Made by a program: the position numbers and the translations under genes | Notes under the pieces: model-generated | Told to the model about the DNA's origin: nothing | The model's database searches: none | What the model saw: only the letters and a program-made list of their open reading frames with translations | Source of the DNA: Mycolicibacterium peregrinum | Lineage (GTDB): Bacteria; Actinomycetota; Actinomycetes; Mycobacteriales; Mycobacteriaceae | DNA length: 64,000 nucleotides | Direction: 5' to 3' | Assembly: GCF_001665785.1 (NCBI RefSeq) | Contig: NZ_LZSO01000009.1 | Coordinates: forward strand, 153,049 to 217,048 | Shown here: piece after piece, positions 1-7,778 of the stretch | Position numbering within the stretch: position 1 is the first letter of the stretch | How the letters are laid out: every line of letters starts with the position of its first letter

Positions 1-276
1 CTCATCTCGGCGCACTTGCAGGGATGGACGTTGGAGCGACTTCCCGCCGTGGACCGGGCCATCCTGCGGGTGGCCGTCTGGGAGCTGCTGCACGCCGAGG
101 ACGTTCCCGAACCGGTGGCCGTCGACGAAGCCGTCGAGCTCGCCAAAGAGCTGTCCACCGATGATTCACCCGGTTTCGTCAATGGCGTGCTGGGCCAGGT
201 GATGCTGGTGACCCCGCAGATCCGGGCTGCCGCCGCGGCCGTGCAGGGCGCGGCTCAGGATCGCCCCGAGCAGTAG
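1..276 (+). CDS. nusB: Transcription antitermination factor NusB (C-terminal part)
   Basis: The reading frame is already open at base 1, so the start lies outside the window; 91 residues remain. The helical text [21 protein letters not shown], followed by [14 protein letters not shown] and [10 protein letters not shown], is the conserved second half of NusB. NusB binds boxA RNA with NusE (S10) in the rRNA antitermination complex. The tail after the last helix is Ala/Gln-rich, as in mycobacterial NusB. It is probably the last gene of an efp-nusB unit, as in other mycobacteria (remembered gene order, not visible here). Confidence 0.93.
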   Translation, partial: LISAHLQGWTLERLPAVDRAILRVAVWELLHAEDVPEPVAVDEAVELAKELSTDDSPGFVNGVLGQVMLVTPQIRAAAAAVQGAAQDRPEQ

Positions 277-318
277 TAGCTGTCCCGAACAACGGGATAC
301 CGGTGCCATTCGGTGCCG

Positions 319-356
319 CGATGTTGTTACGTGTGTGGTCACACGTAACAACATCG
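319..356. promoter_or_regulatory. Perfect 17-bp inverted repeat before the molybdopterin oxidoreductase
   Basis: Bases 319-335 pair perfectly with 340-356 around a 4-base centre (TGGT). The right arm ends at the start of the ribosome site (GGAGG at 356-360) of the gene starting at 367. As DNA it is a large symmetric operator with the core TTACGTGTG / CACACGTAA. As RNA it is a 17-bp hairpin that would crowd the Shine-Dalgarno sequence. No T-run follows, so it is not a classic intrinsic terminator, although it could also end nusB transcription. Confidence 0.8.
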
Positions 357-366
357 GAGGCCGCTG

Positions 367-2616
367 ATGGGACACGAGCCGGGAAGTATCGCGGACATCG
401 GCGAGGACGGCCTGCATCTGCACGCCTGCCCGCTGTGTGAGGCAATGTGCGGCTTGGAGATTCAGGTCTCCGCCGGTTTGGTGGCGAGCGTCCGGCCCAA
501 CAAGTCCGACCAGTGGAGCGCGGGGCACATCTGCCCGAAAGGCGCGTCGCTGGCCGCGTTGCACGACGACCCGGACCGGATCCGCCGGCCGATGATCAAG
601 ATCGACGGCCGGTGGCACGAAGTCGACTGGGACACCGCGTTCCGCCGCTGCACCGAACTGCTCGCGCCCGTCATCGAGAAGTACGGCATCGGTGCGGTCG
701 CGGCATACACCGGCAACCCACTGGCGCACTCGTTCTCGCTGTCGCGCTACTCGGCTGTCCTGCTGGGCCTGTCCGGTATGCCGATCACCTACTCGCCCGG
801 GACCATCGACCAGTGGCCGAAGAATCTGTCGTCGCACCTGATGTACGGCAGCTGGTGGGCTTTCCCCACCCCGGACATCCAGCGCACCGATCTGCTGGTG
901 GTGATGGGCGCCAACCCCGCGGCGTCACAGGGTTCGTTGCTGGCCGCGCCTGACGTGATGGGCATCATCGGCGGTATCCGTAAGCGCGGCAAGGTGATCG
1001 TCATCGACCCGGTGCGCACCGCCACCGCCGCCAAGGCCGACGAGTGGCTACCGATCACGCCCGGCACCGATGCGGCGCTGCTGCTCGGGATCGTCCATAC
1101 CGTGTTCGACGAAGACCTGGTCAACCTCGGCGACCTGGAGCGGCACCTCGACGGGGTGTCGACGCTGCGGCACGTGGTGGCCGATTGGTCTCCCGAAAGG
1201 GTCTCTGCCGCAACGGGTATCGATGCAGAGCGGATTCGCGGTCTGGCCCGTGAACTGGCGGGAACGCCGCGCGCGGTGGTCTACGGCCGGATCGGTACCT
1301 GCAACCAGGAGTTCGGCAGCCTGGCCAGCTGGCTGGTGGATGTGGTCAACATCGTCACCGGCCACTTCGACACGCCCGGCGGCTCCATGTTCGCCACCCC
1401 GGCGGCGTGGACCGTCACCAGCCAGCCGATCCCGGGCCTGGAGGACGGGGCGCCGAACTTCGGCCGTTACCGCACCCGCGTGCGCGGGGCCAAAGAGGTG
1501 ATGGGCCAGGTCCCGGTGTCGTGCATGCTCGAAGAGATCGTCACTCCCGGTGAGGGGCAACTCAAGGCGCTGATCACGGTCGCCGGCAACCCGGTGCTGT
1601 CCACTCCGGGCGGCGACAAGCTCGATGAGGCGCTGCCGCAGCTTGACGCGATGATCTCGGTGGATCTGTGGCTCAACGAGACCACCAAGCATGCCGATGT
1701 GATCCTGCCCGGTGCCTCGGCACTGGAGCAGCCTCATTCCGCCGACCTGCTGCTGGGCGCGGCGATCAACAGTTTCGCGCGCTACTCGCCGCCGGTGTTC
1801 CATCGCGAAGACCCAGATGCTCCCGAGGAATGGGAGATCCTGATCCGGCTGACCGGGTTGTGCACCGGCACTGCGGCCGAGGACGTCGACGTCGCCGCGC
1901 TCGACGACGGCTGGTTCGACTACCTGTGCTTCACGCAGGGGCTCGACGGCGCCGAGATCCGTAAACACTACGACCACGGCGGGCCGGAACGAATGCTTGA
2001 TCTGACGCTGCGAACCGCCGCGTTCGGCGACCGGTACGGCAAGAACCCGGACGGACTGACATTGGAGAAGCTCAAGGCTCATCCGGACGGAATCAACTTC
2101 GGTCCGATGGTGCCCCGGGTGCCCGAGGTACTCGGCACCTCCGACAAGAAGATCCGGATCGCGCCGCAATACCTGCTCGACGACCTGCCCCGGTTGGCGG
2201 AGCGACTGGATCGCGCATCCGCTGATCTGGTGCTGGTCAGCCGGCGGCATCTGCGCTCCAACAACTCCTGGCTGCACAACGTCGGCTCTCTGATGAAGGG
2301 CCGAGACCGGTGCACCCTGCTGATGCACAGCCGCGACGCCGCCGAGCGCGGTATCTCCGACGGCGACGCCGCAGAAGTGGCGTCGACCGCAGGCAAGATC
2401 GTGGTGCCCGTCGAGGTGACTGATGCGATCAAACCCGGCGTGGTCTCCATGCCGCACGGCTGGGGACACGGCCAGCCCGGCACCCGACTCGCCGTCGCCA
2501 ACGCCGCACCCGGCGTGAACACCAACATCCTGTCGCTGCCGGACTTCATCGACGAGCCGTCCGGCAATGGCGCACTCAACGGCATCCCGGTGACAGTCAG
2601 CCGGACGACGATCTAG
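367..2616 (+). CDS. Molybdopterin-dependent oxidoreductase, formate dehydrogenase/BisC type
   Basis: A 749-residue protein of the DMSO-reductase superfamily. Near residues 21-60 it has a [4Fe-4S] motif CPLCEAMCG, with the fourth cysteine in ICPKG. Next come the Mo-bis-MGD domains (VVMGANPAAS, ITVAGNPVLSTPG, LNETTKHADVILPGAS) and a C-terminal dinucleotide-binding barrel (LRSNNSWLHN, MPHGWGHGQPG). No Cys or Sec lies where formate dehydrogenases carry the Mo ligand: the region after GNPLAHSFS up to GTIDQWPK has none. Ser or Asp ligation, or a substrate other than formate, is therefore likely. There is no signal peptide, so it should be cytoplasmic. It starts at ATG 367 with GGAGG six bases upstream and stands alone behind the inverted repeat at 319-356. 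The substrate is unknown. Confidence 0.9.
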   Translation: MGHEPGSIADIGEDGLHLHACPLCEAMCGLEIQVSAGLVASVRPNKSDQWSAGHICPKGASLAALHDDPDRIRRPMIKIDGRWHEVDWDTAFRRCTELLAPVIEKYGIGAVAAYTGNPLAHSFSLSRYSAVLLGLSGMPITYSPGTIDQWPKNLSSHLMYGSWWAFPTPDIQRTDLLVVMGANPAASQGSLLAAPDVMGIIGGIRKRGKVIVIDPVRTATAAKADEWLPITPGTDAALLLGIVHTVFDEDLVNLGDLERHLDGVSTLRHVVADWSPERVSAATGIDAERIRGLARELAGTPRAVVYGRIGTCNQEFGSLASWLVDVVNIVTGHFDTPGGSMFATPAAWTVTSQPIPGLEDGAPNFGRYRTRVRGAKEVMGQVPVSCMLEEIVTPGEGQLKALITVAGNPVLSTPGGDKLDEALPQLDAMISVDLWLNETTKHADVILPGASALEQPHSADLLLGAAINSFARYSPPVFHREDPDAPEEWEILIRLTGLCTGTAAEDVDVAALDDGWFDYLCFTQGLDGAEIRKHYDHGGPERMLDLTLRTAAFGDRYGKNPDGLTLEKLKAHPDGINFGPMVPRVPEVLGTSDKKIRIAPQYLLDDLPRLAERLDRASADLVLVSRRHLRSNNSWLHNVGSLMKGRDRCTLLMHSRDAAERGISDGDAAEVASTAGKIVVPVEVTDAIKPGVVSMPHGWGHGQPGTRLAVANAAPGVNTNILSLPDFIDEPSGNGALNGIPVTVSRTTI

Positions 2617-2695
2617 CGGCGAGGGACGAGCCGCGCTGAGGAGTGCGGCAAGTCAGGCTCAGCCGGACGACGATCTGGCGGCGCGGGACGAGCCG
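2597..2695. repeat. 37-bp direct repeat spanning the oxidoreductase stop codon
   Basis: Bases 2597-2633 recur at 2659-2695 with two differences, 62 bases apart. The first copy contains the last codons and TAG stop of the oxidoreductase; in the second the stop has become TGG. Each copy ends in a GCGGC...GCCGC arm pair that could fold as a small hairpin. It looks like a local tandem duplication of the gene's 3' end, possibly serving as a terminator-like element between this gene and the convergent HNH gene. Confidence 0.75.
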
Positions 2696-2746
2696 CTGAC
2701 TCGATCACTTTGTGCGTCAGCGTGATTGCGATACAGCGAGCCGGTT

Positions 2747-4210
2747 CTACCCGTCATCGGCTTCGTCCGGGGGTATCAGTAGTTCTTCGGGGTGGAAGTG
2801 GTGGTTGAGGGTGTCTTGGCCGGTGTCCATCAGCGGCGGTGGATGCCAGTGGATGCGGCCGGTGTCGGGGTCGACGCTGGTGGTCCAGCCCAGTCCGACG
2901 AGGCGGTTGTCGGGACCGCAGCTCAGGGCGAGGGCGGGGGCGTCGGTGCGTCCGCCGTGTTGCCAGTCGGCTTCGGCGTGGTGCGCCTCGCAGTAGTCTG
3001 CCGGTGCGGCGCAACCCGGGCGGGTACATCCGCGGTCTCGGTTGTAGAGCAGGAGCCGTTGCGCTTTGGTGGCCAATCGTTTGGTGCGGGCCATGTAGAG
3101 CGGTTCGGCGGTGTGGTGGTCGTAGACGATGAGGTAGTGGTAGCTGTGCGATGCCAGCCGGAGGAGGTCTGTCATCGGCATCCGGATGCCCGCGCCGGTG
3201 ACGGCGATACCGGCTCCGGCTTCCAGTTCGGCCAGGGTGGTGGAGACGACCACGGTGACCGGGAGGCCACCGTGCTGGCCCAGCCGTTTGGACATCAGTA
3301 GTTCGCGCAGCGCGGCTTTGAGTGCGTCATGGTTGCGTTGCGCCTGGGTTCGCGTGTCGCGGTCGGCGGCGGCCTGCTGCTCTTTCTGAGCTTGCGGGTC
3401 TGGCGATGTGGCGGTGGTGCCGGCCTGCGGATCGGCGTCGGGAATGTCCAGTGGGTTGGGTGTCGGGTTGTGGACCGGTTGTGGGTCGCTGGGGTTGTTG
3501 ATGCCCGGTGCGCCCCACACGCCGGTGACGGTCGTCAGATACGACGCGGTCTCGGGGTCCAGCCAGCCCTGCACGTGTACCAGTCCGTCGGCATCTTGTT
3601 TGCCGACACGCAGCCCACGCAGGTGTGCTGCGACATCGGGACCATCGCCGTCCTGGTTGAGCAGATACAGCAGTTTGGCCGCAGCGGCTTTCAGGGTTTC
3701 AGGAGTGTCGCGGGTCGCTGCGGCCACCATGTCCGACTCGATCTGGGCGAGTTCGGCTGGGCCCACGTACTTTTCGGCTTCAGCCACCGCGTGGCGGATG
3801 ATCGTGATGTGGTCGGTGTTGATCGACCCTGACCGCAGAGCCTCGGCGCAGGCGGGCAGCATCGGCTCCAGCACCTCGCCGGTGAGGCCATATCGCGGTC
3901 CGAGGTGTGCGGCCGCCGCCACTCTGCGCGATGCTTCCTTGCGACTGATCCGCATCCGGGTGGCGAGGACATCAGGCCATGACTTGCCACCGATCTCCCG
4001 TGGACTGGTCCGGGCCATCAGCGCCGACTGGATGCGGTGATCGACCGTCGCCTGGGCGCGGGCCTGCCGCTCGCGCTCGGACTGGATCGCCAGCAACTCC
4101 GCGGTGTCGAACCCGGTGAAATCAACGTCGACGAGCGTCGTGGTCGCGGCCAGGTGGTCGGCCAGCGCGGTCTGTACCGCGCCCCGACTCTGCGCCAACC
4201 CGACCTTCAT
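2747..4210 (-). CDS. DUF222-HNH endonuclease of the 13E12 repeat family, SOS-controlled
   Basis: A 487-residue protein with an N-terminal helical DUF222 region (roughly 1-330), a Pro/Gln-rich linker, and a C-terminal HNH module. The HNH module shows NRDRGCTRPGC, then CEAHHAEADWQHGG and the Asn-containing CGPDNRL. This is the multicopy actinobacterial 13E12 family (Rv1378c-like in M. tuberculosis). The HNH fold predicts a metal-dependent nuclease, but the physiological role is unknown. The ATG at 4210 is preferred over upstream codons because a SOS box and a TANNNT box (TAGTGT, bases 4223-4218 on the minus strand) lie immediately before it. That fits a leaderless mRNA, and longer versions would put the operator inside the gene. 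Confidence 0.9.
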   Translation of the reverse strand: MKVGLAQSRGAVQTALADHLAATTTLVDVDFTGFDTAELLAIQSERERQARAQATVDHRIQSALMARTSPREIGGKSWPDVLATRMRISRKEASRRVAAAAHLGPRYGLTGEVLEPMLPACAEALRSGSINTDHITIIRHAVAEAEKYVGPAELAQIESDMVAAATRDTPETLKAAAAKLLYLLNQDGDGPDVAAHLRGLRVGKQDADGLVHVQGWLDPETASYLTTVTGVWGAPGINNPSDPQPVHNPTPNPLDIPDADPQAGTTATSPDPQAQKEQQAAADRDTRTQAQRNHDALKAALRELLMSKRLGQHGGLPVTVVVSTTLAELEAGAGIAVTGAGIRMPMTDLLRLASHSYHYLIVYDHHTAEPLYMARTKRLATKAQRLLLYNRDRGCTRPGCAAPADYCEAHHAEADWQHGGRTDAPALALSCGPDNRLVGLGWTTSVDPDTGRIHWHPPPLMDTGQDTLNHHFHPEELLIPPDEADDG

Positions 4211-4212
4211 AG

Positions 4213-4230
4213 TTCGAACACTAGTTCGAA
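4213..4230. promoter_or_regulatory. LexA (SOS) box of the HNH gene
   Basis: TTCGAAC-ACTA-GTTCGAA is a perfect palindrome that contains the mycobacterial SOS consensus TCGAAC-N4-GTTCGA exactly (4214-4229). It overlaps the TAGTGT -10 element of the leaderless DUF222-HNH gene and ends 3 bases from its start codon. LexA binding would therefore block the promoter directly. DNA-damage induction is known for some 13E12 genes in M. tuberculosis. Confidence 0.92.
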
Positions 4231-4421
4231 TGACCGACAAGAATCCGCTGTTTGGGGCCGCTGTGGCCAAAGCGGCTGAAGTTTTTCGCCGACCGCGATG
4301 GCGGCCTGGGCCGGCCCAAACGACGTTTCAATCATCGCGATTTGTAAATTCTCCTCACGGCCGAGGTGGCGTAATGCGAGCCGCGACGGCAGTTTCGCCA
4401 GGTACCGAACGTTGGCTGGCG

Positions 4422-4491
4422 GCGCAATTAGTTAACCTGCGCAAACGGCAGATTCGCCGCACTGTGGCACCCTGGCATCGCCGCTTACCGT
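4422..4491 (+). promoter_or_regulatory. Promoter and candidate operator of the GntR-led operon
   Basis: TACCGT at 4486-4491 is a TANNNT -10 box placed -12 to -7 from the GTG at 4498, the spacing of leaderless mycobacterial mRNAs. Upstream, 4422-4442 reads GCGCA-N11-TGCGC around GTTAAC, a symmetric element where an autoregulating GntR protein could bind. The -10 assignment is good; the operator is a guess. Confidence 0.5.
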
Positions 4492-4497
4492 GAGTGC

Positions 4498-5256
4498 GTG
4501 TCGTCGCAGCCCGAAGCCCATCCCGTATCGCTGCCGAGTCGCCGTGCGCGTGCCGATCAAGCCCGCCAGGTGGCCGACGTACTGCGTCACCAGATCTACG
4601 AAGGCACCTACGACCGGGCGCTGCCATCCGAGGCGGACTTGGCTGCCGAGTTCTTCGTTTCCCGCAACACCATCCGTGAAGCCCTTGCCGTCCTCAAGAA
4701 CGAGGGGCTGATCGACCGCGGCACCAAGGTCGGCACGCATGTGGCGGCCAGAAAATACGATCACGGCCTCGACGCGCTCGTGGGACTGAAGGAAACCTTC
4801 AAGGACTACGGCGACGTCCGCAACGAAGTGAGGGCGGTTCAGCGGCTGTCCGCCCCGCCTGCAGTGGCTCGCAAGCTGGCGCTCGAACCCGGTGGGCAGG
4901 TCGTCTTCATCGAGCGCCTGCGCTACCTCGGCGATCTGCCGGTGTCGCTGGATCTGACCTACCTGGCTCCCGAGATCGGTGAGCAGGTGATCGACCATCC
5001 GCTGGAGAGCAACGACATCTTCGCGCTCATCGAACGGGTCAGCGGGCGCCGGTTGGGCGGGGCAAGCCTTGCCCTGGAGGCGATGTCGGCTGACGCACAT
5101 ACGGCCGCGATGTTGCAGGTGCCCGCCGGATCGGCCCTGTTGATGTCGGAACGGCTGACCAGTCTGGATGACGGCACGCCCGTCGACCTGGAGTACATCA
5201 GGATGCGTGGTGACCGAATCACCATGCGAGGCAACCTTGTTAGGAGAGACGCATGA
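4498..5256 (+). CDS. GntR-family regulator with UTRA ligand domain (HutC type)
   Basis: A 252-residue protein. A winged helix lies at about residues 15-85 (QVADVLRHQIYEGTYDRALPS, FFVSRNTIREALAVLKNEGL). A UTRA sensor domain follows, from about 95 to the end (FIERLRYLGDLPVSLDLTYL, ALLMSERLTSLDDGTPVDLEYI). HutC-type repressors bind a small effector in this domain and release DNA. The GTG at 4498 is supported by the leaderless -10 box at 4486-4491. Its TGA overlaps the ATG of the ferredoxin gene (ATGA), so it is the first gene of the transporter/flavoprotein operon and presumably controls it. The effector is unknown; a sulfonate or metabolite of the pathway is a reasonable guess. Confidence 0.9.
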   Translation: MSSQPEAHPVSLPSRRARADQARQVADVLRHQIYEGTYDRALPSEADLAAEFFVSRNTIREALAVLKNEGLIDRGTKVGTHVAARKYDHGLDALVGLKETFKDYGDVRNEVRAVQRLSAPPAVARKLALEPGGQVVFIERLRYLGDLPVSLDLTYLAPEIGEQVIDHPLESNDIFALIERVSGRRLGGASLALEAMSADAHTAAMLQVPAGSALLMSERLTSLDDGTPVDLEYIRMRGDRITMRGNLVRRDA

Positions 5257-5480
5257 CACTGGTCAATCAGCGCGCCGATGTCCCGGTGACCATCGACGAA
5301 TCCCTGTGTATCGAGGGCTGCACATTGTGCGTCGACGTGTGTCCGCTGGATTCGCTGGCCATCAATCCCGAGAACGGTAAGGCCTTCATGCACGTCGACG
5401 AATGCTGGTACTGCGGGCCCTGCGCGGCCCGTTGTCCCACCGGCGCCGTCACCGTCAACATGCCCTATCTCATCCGCTAG
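5253..5480 (+). CDS. Small 2[4Fe-4S] ferredoxin, AprB/AsfB-like
   Basis: A 75-residue protein with two cysteine clusters: CIEGCTLCVDVCP (residues about 19-31) and CWYCGPCAARCP (about 50-61). The spacing, with a longer first cluster and a Trp after the first Cys of the second, resembles the ferredoxin subunit that partners AprA-type flavoproteins. It should pass electrons to the flavoprotein at 8521-11205 in the same operon. It starts at the ATGA overlap with the GntR gene and is followed after 10 bases by the lipoprotein gene. From memory, a ferredoxin-flavoprotein pair of this kind (asfB/asfA) serves arylsulfonate desulfurisation in pseudomonads; the parallel is an inference. Confidence 0.9.
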   Translation: MTLVNQRADVPVTIDESLCIEGCTLCVDVCPLDSLAINPENGKAFMHVDECWYCGPCAARCPTGAVTVNMPYLIR

Positions 5481-5490
5481 AGGACCCGAT

Positions 5491-7020
5491 GTGAAAACAG
5501 CCCTGATCGCCCTCACCGCCGGTCTGACGCTCGCGACCGCCGGCTGCTCCCTGGACTCGGCGACGAAGTCGGCCGATACCGTCGACGTCGTCGTCGGCTA
5601 CCAGTCCAAGACCATCAACACGGTGACCGCCGGAACGTTGTTGCGCGCCCAGGGATACCTGGAGCGCCGCTTGGCCGACATCACCACCCGCACCGGCACC
5701 AAGTACAACGTGACATGGCAGGACTACGACACCGGAGCGCCGATCACCGCGCAGATGGTCGCCGAGAAGATAGACATCGGGTCCATGGGTGACTACCCGA
5801 TGCTCATCAACGGGTCCAAGACGCAGGCCAACGAACGCGCCAAGACCGAGATCGTCTCGGTCACCGGGTACAACCCGAAGGGTGCGCTGAACATGGTTGT
5901 GGTGGCACCGGATTCACCGGCAAAGTCATTGACCGATCTTGCCGGCAAGAAGGTCTCGGCCAGCGTCGGATCGGCCGGCCACGGCATGTTGGTGCAGGCC
6001 CTCGGAAAGGCCGGCGTCGATGCCAAGTCCGGCGTCGAGGTGCTCAACCAGCAGCCTCAGGTCGGTGCCTCATCGCTGGAATCAGGTCAGGTTCAGGCAC
6101 TTTCACAGTTCGTCGCGTGGCCCGGGCTGTTGGTCCAGCAGGGCAAGGCCAAACTGCTCTACGACGGCGCCGAGCTGAACTACCCGACCCTGCACGGTGT
6201 GGTGGTGCGCCGGGCATATGCGGCCGACCACCCGGAGGTGCTCGACGCGTTCCTGCAGGCGCAACTGGATGCCACGGACTTCCTCAACGCCAAGCCGTTG
6301 GAGGCGGCCCGACTCGTGGCCGAGGGCAGTGGGCTGCCGCAGGAGGTCGTCTACCTATACAACGGGCCGGGCGGAACCTCGTTCGACACCACGCTCAAGC
6401 CATCGCTGGTCGACGCGCTCAAAGGCGATGTGCCCTACCTGAAGTCCATCGACAACTTCGCGGACCTCGACGTGACCGGTTTCGTACAGGATGCACCGTT
6501 ACGGGCGGCGTTCGCCACGCGTGGTCAGGACTACGACAAGGCGCTGGGGTCGAACGTCAACCCTTCGGCGTTGAGCGGTACCGATCCGGTGTGCCACACC
6601 GCTGTCGACAATCCCGCCACCGCAGGCGAACTGTGGCTCGACGGGTCGGACACGACCACGGCGGCCGCGACCCCGGTCTGCCTGCTCAAGGCCGTCCGAC
6701 AGGCAGAAGGTGAGGGCAAGAAGGTCCGCGCCGCCTACATCTCCGACGCCGAACTCGGCACGCGATGGTTCGCCGACAAGGCGGTGTGGGTGCGCCTGCC
6801 GGAGCCGGGCGCCGAAGGCTATCTGCCGTTCGGTACCCAGGCCGGCGCCGAACGTTATGCCGCAGCGCATCCCGGCGCGGCCATCGTCGATTACCGGCAA
6901 GCGTTGGCGGGTGCGGTGTGGCCACCACCGATGCGGCGCCGGCTGCGGTCAGCGACCCGCCGGTCGCGCCGGAAGCCCGAAGCACCCGCCGCGCGCCCTC
7001 AATTTGGCGGCATCGCCTGA
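5491..7020 (+). CDS. ABC substrate-binding lipoprotein (NMT1/SsuA type) fused to a NosL-like domain
   Basis: A 509-residue protein with a lipoprotein signal ending TAGC (Cys19). A NitT/TauT-type binding domain follows, to about residue 355 (DIGSMGDYPMLINGS, LTDLAGKKVSASVGSAGHGM, QPQVGASSLESGQVQA). The remaining ~115 structured residues look like NosL, a copper-handling lipoprotein domain: PVCH (Cys368), PVCLLKAVRQ (Cys397), RAAYISDAELGTRWF and LPFGTQAGAERYAAAHPGA. The usual CxM-type site of NosL is not obvious. The last ~35 residues are Arg/Pro-rich and overlap the permease gene by 103 bases, so the natural C-terminus may be shorter in function than in sequence. GTG 5491 follows a GAGGA site. 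It probably delivers an organosulfur or other anionic substrate to the permease. Confidence 0.85.
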   Translation: MKTALIALTAGLTLATAGCSLDSATKSADTVDVVVGYQSKTINTVTAGTLLRAQGYLERRLADITTRTGTKYNVTWQDYDTGAPITAQMVAEKIDIGSMGDYPMLINGSKTQANERAKTEIVSVTGYNPKGALNMVVVAPDSPAKSLTDLAGKKVSASVGSAGHGMLVQALGKAGVDAKSGVEVLNQQPQVGASSLESGQVQALSQFVAWPGLLVQQGKAKLLYDGAELNYPTLHGVVVRRAYAADHPEVLDAFLQAQLDATDFLNAKPLEAARLVAEGSGLPQEVVYLYNGPGGTSFDTTLKPSLVDALKGDVPYLKSIDNFADLDVTGFVQDAPLRAAFATRGQDYDKALGSNVNPSALSGTDPVCHTAVDNPATAGELWLDGSDTTTAAATPVCLLKAVRQAEGEGKKVRAAYISDAELGTRWFADKAVWVRLPEPGAEGYLPFGTQAGAERYAAAHPGAAIVDYRQALAGAVWPPPMRRRLRSATRRSRRKPEAPAARPQFGGIA

Positions 7021-7778
7021 TACGCCTGGCGTCGGTGGTGAGCGCCATCGTGCTGTGGCAGCTGTTGACGGCCAACGACGTGCGGTTCGGGCTACGGTTC
7101 GACACGCTGCCCACGGTCACCGAGATCACTGCCGCCCTGGTGAACCGGCTCGGCACTCCGGAGTACTGGCTGGACCTCGGCCAGTCGCTGATCCGGATCC
7201 TCACCGGATTCGGAATCGCCGCGGTGGTCGGGGTGATCACCGGAATCCTGCTGGGGCGCACCGCCTTGTTCGCCGACATCTTCGGTCCGCTCACGGAACT
7301 GGCCCGGCCTATCCCGGCGATCGCCATTGTGCCGGTGGCCATCCTGTTGTTCCCCAGCGATGAGGCGGGGATCGTGTTCATCACCTTCCTGGCGGCCTAC
7401 TTCCCGATCATGGTCAGCGTTCGGCATGCGGTGCGTGCGCTTCCGACCATCTGGGAGGACTCGGTCCGCACGCTGGGTGGTGGTCGGCTCGACGTGCTCC
7501 GCCAGGTAGTGCTGCCCGGCATCCTGCCGGGACTGTTCGGCGGTCTCTCGGTCGGCATGGGCGTGGCCTGGATCTGTGTGATCTCGGCCGAGATGATCTC
7601 GGGCCGCCTGGGTGTGGGGTACCGCACCTGGCAGGCGTACACGGTGCTGAACTACCCCGACGTGTTCGTCGGCATCATCACGATCGGTGTGCTCGGCTTC
7701 CTGACTGCCGCGGCGGTCGAGCTGATCGGCCGTCGGGCCACCCGCTGGCTGCCACGCGGCGAGGAGGGCACGCGATGA
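6918..7778 (+). CDS. ABC transporter permease, SsuC/TauC type
   Basis: A 286-residue inner-membrane protein with about six hydrophobic segments. The binding-protein-dependent transport signature near residue 190 begins IWEDSVRTLGGGRLDVLRQVVLPG in the cytoplasmic EAA loop. GTG 6918 gives an N-terminus of normal length (VATTDAAPAAV..., then RLASVVSAIVLWQLL). The longer open frame from 6765 is Arg-rich shadow of the lipoprotein gene and is rejected. It overlaps that gene by 103 bases and the ATPase gene by ATGA. With the ATPase it should import the ligand of the lipoprotein; the family transports sulfonates, taurine or nitrate-like anions. Confidence 0.9.
   Translation: MATTDAAPAAVSDPPVAPEARSTRRAPSIWRHRLIRLASVVSAIVLWQLLTANDVRFGLRFDTLPTVTEITAALVNRLGTPEYWLDLGQSLIRILTGFGIAAVVGVITGILLGRTALFADIFGPLTELARPIPAIAIVPVAILLFPSDEAGIVFITFLAAYFPIMVSVRHAVRALPTIWEDSVRTLGGGRLDVLRQVVLPGILPGLFGGLSVGMGVAWICVISAEMISGRLGVGYRTWQAYTVLNYPDVFVGIITIGVLGFLTAAAVELIGRRATRWLPRGEEGTR

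Noticed and set aside
1048..2469. Long open frame antisense to the molybdopterin oxidoreductase
   Set aside because: Its text is Arg/Gln/His-rich without motifs; it is the high-GC mirror of a clear gene.
6765..6917. Longer N-terminus for the ABC permease
   Set aside because: The extra 51 residues are Arg/Gly-rich and come from the lipoprotein gene in another frame; GTG 6918 gives a normal permease.
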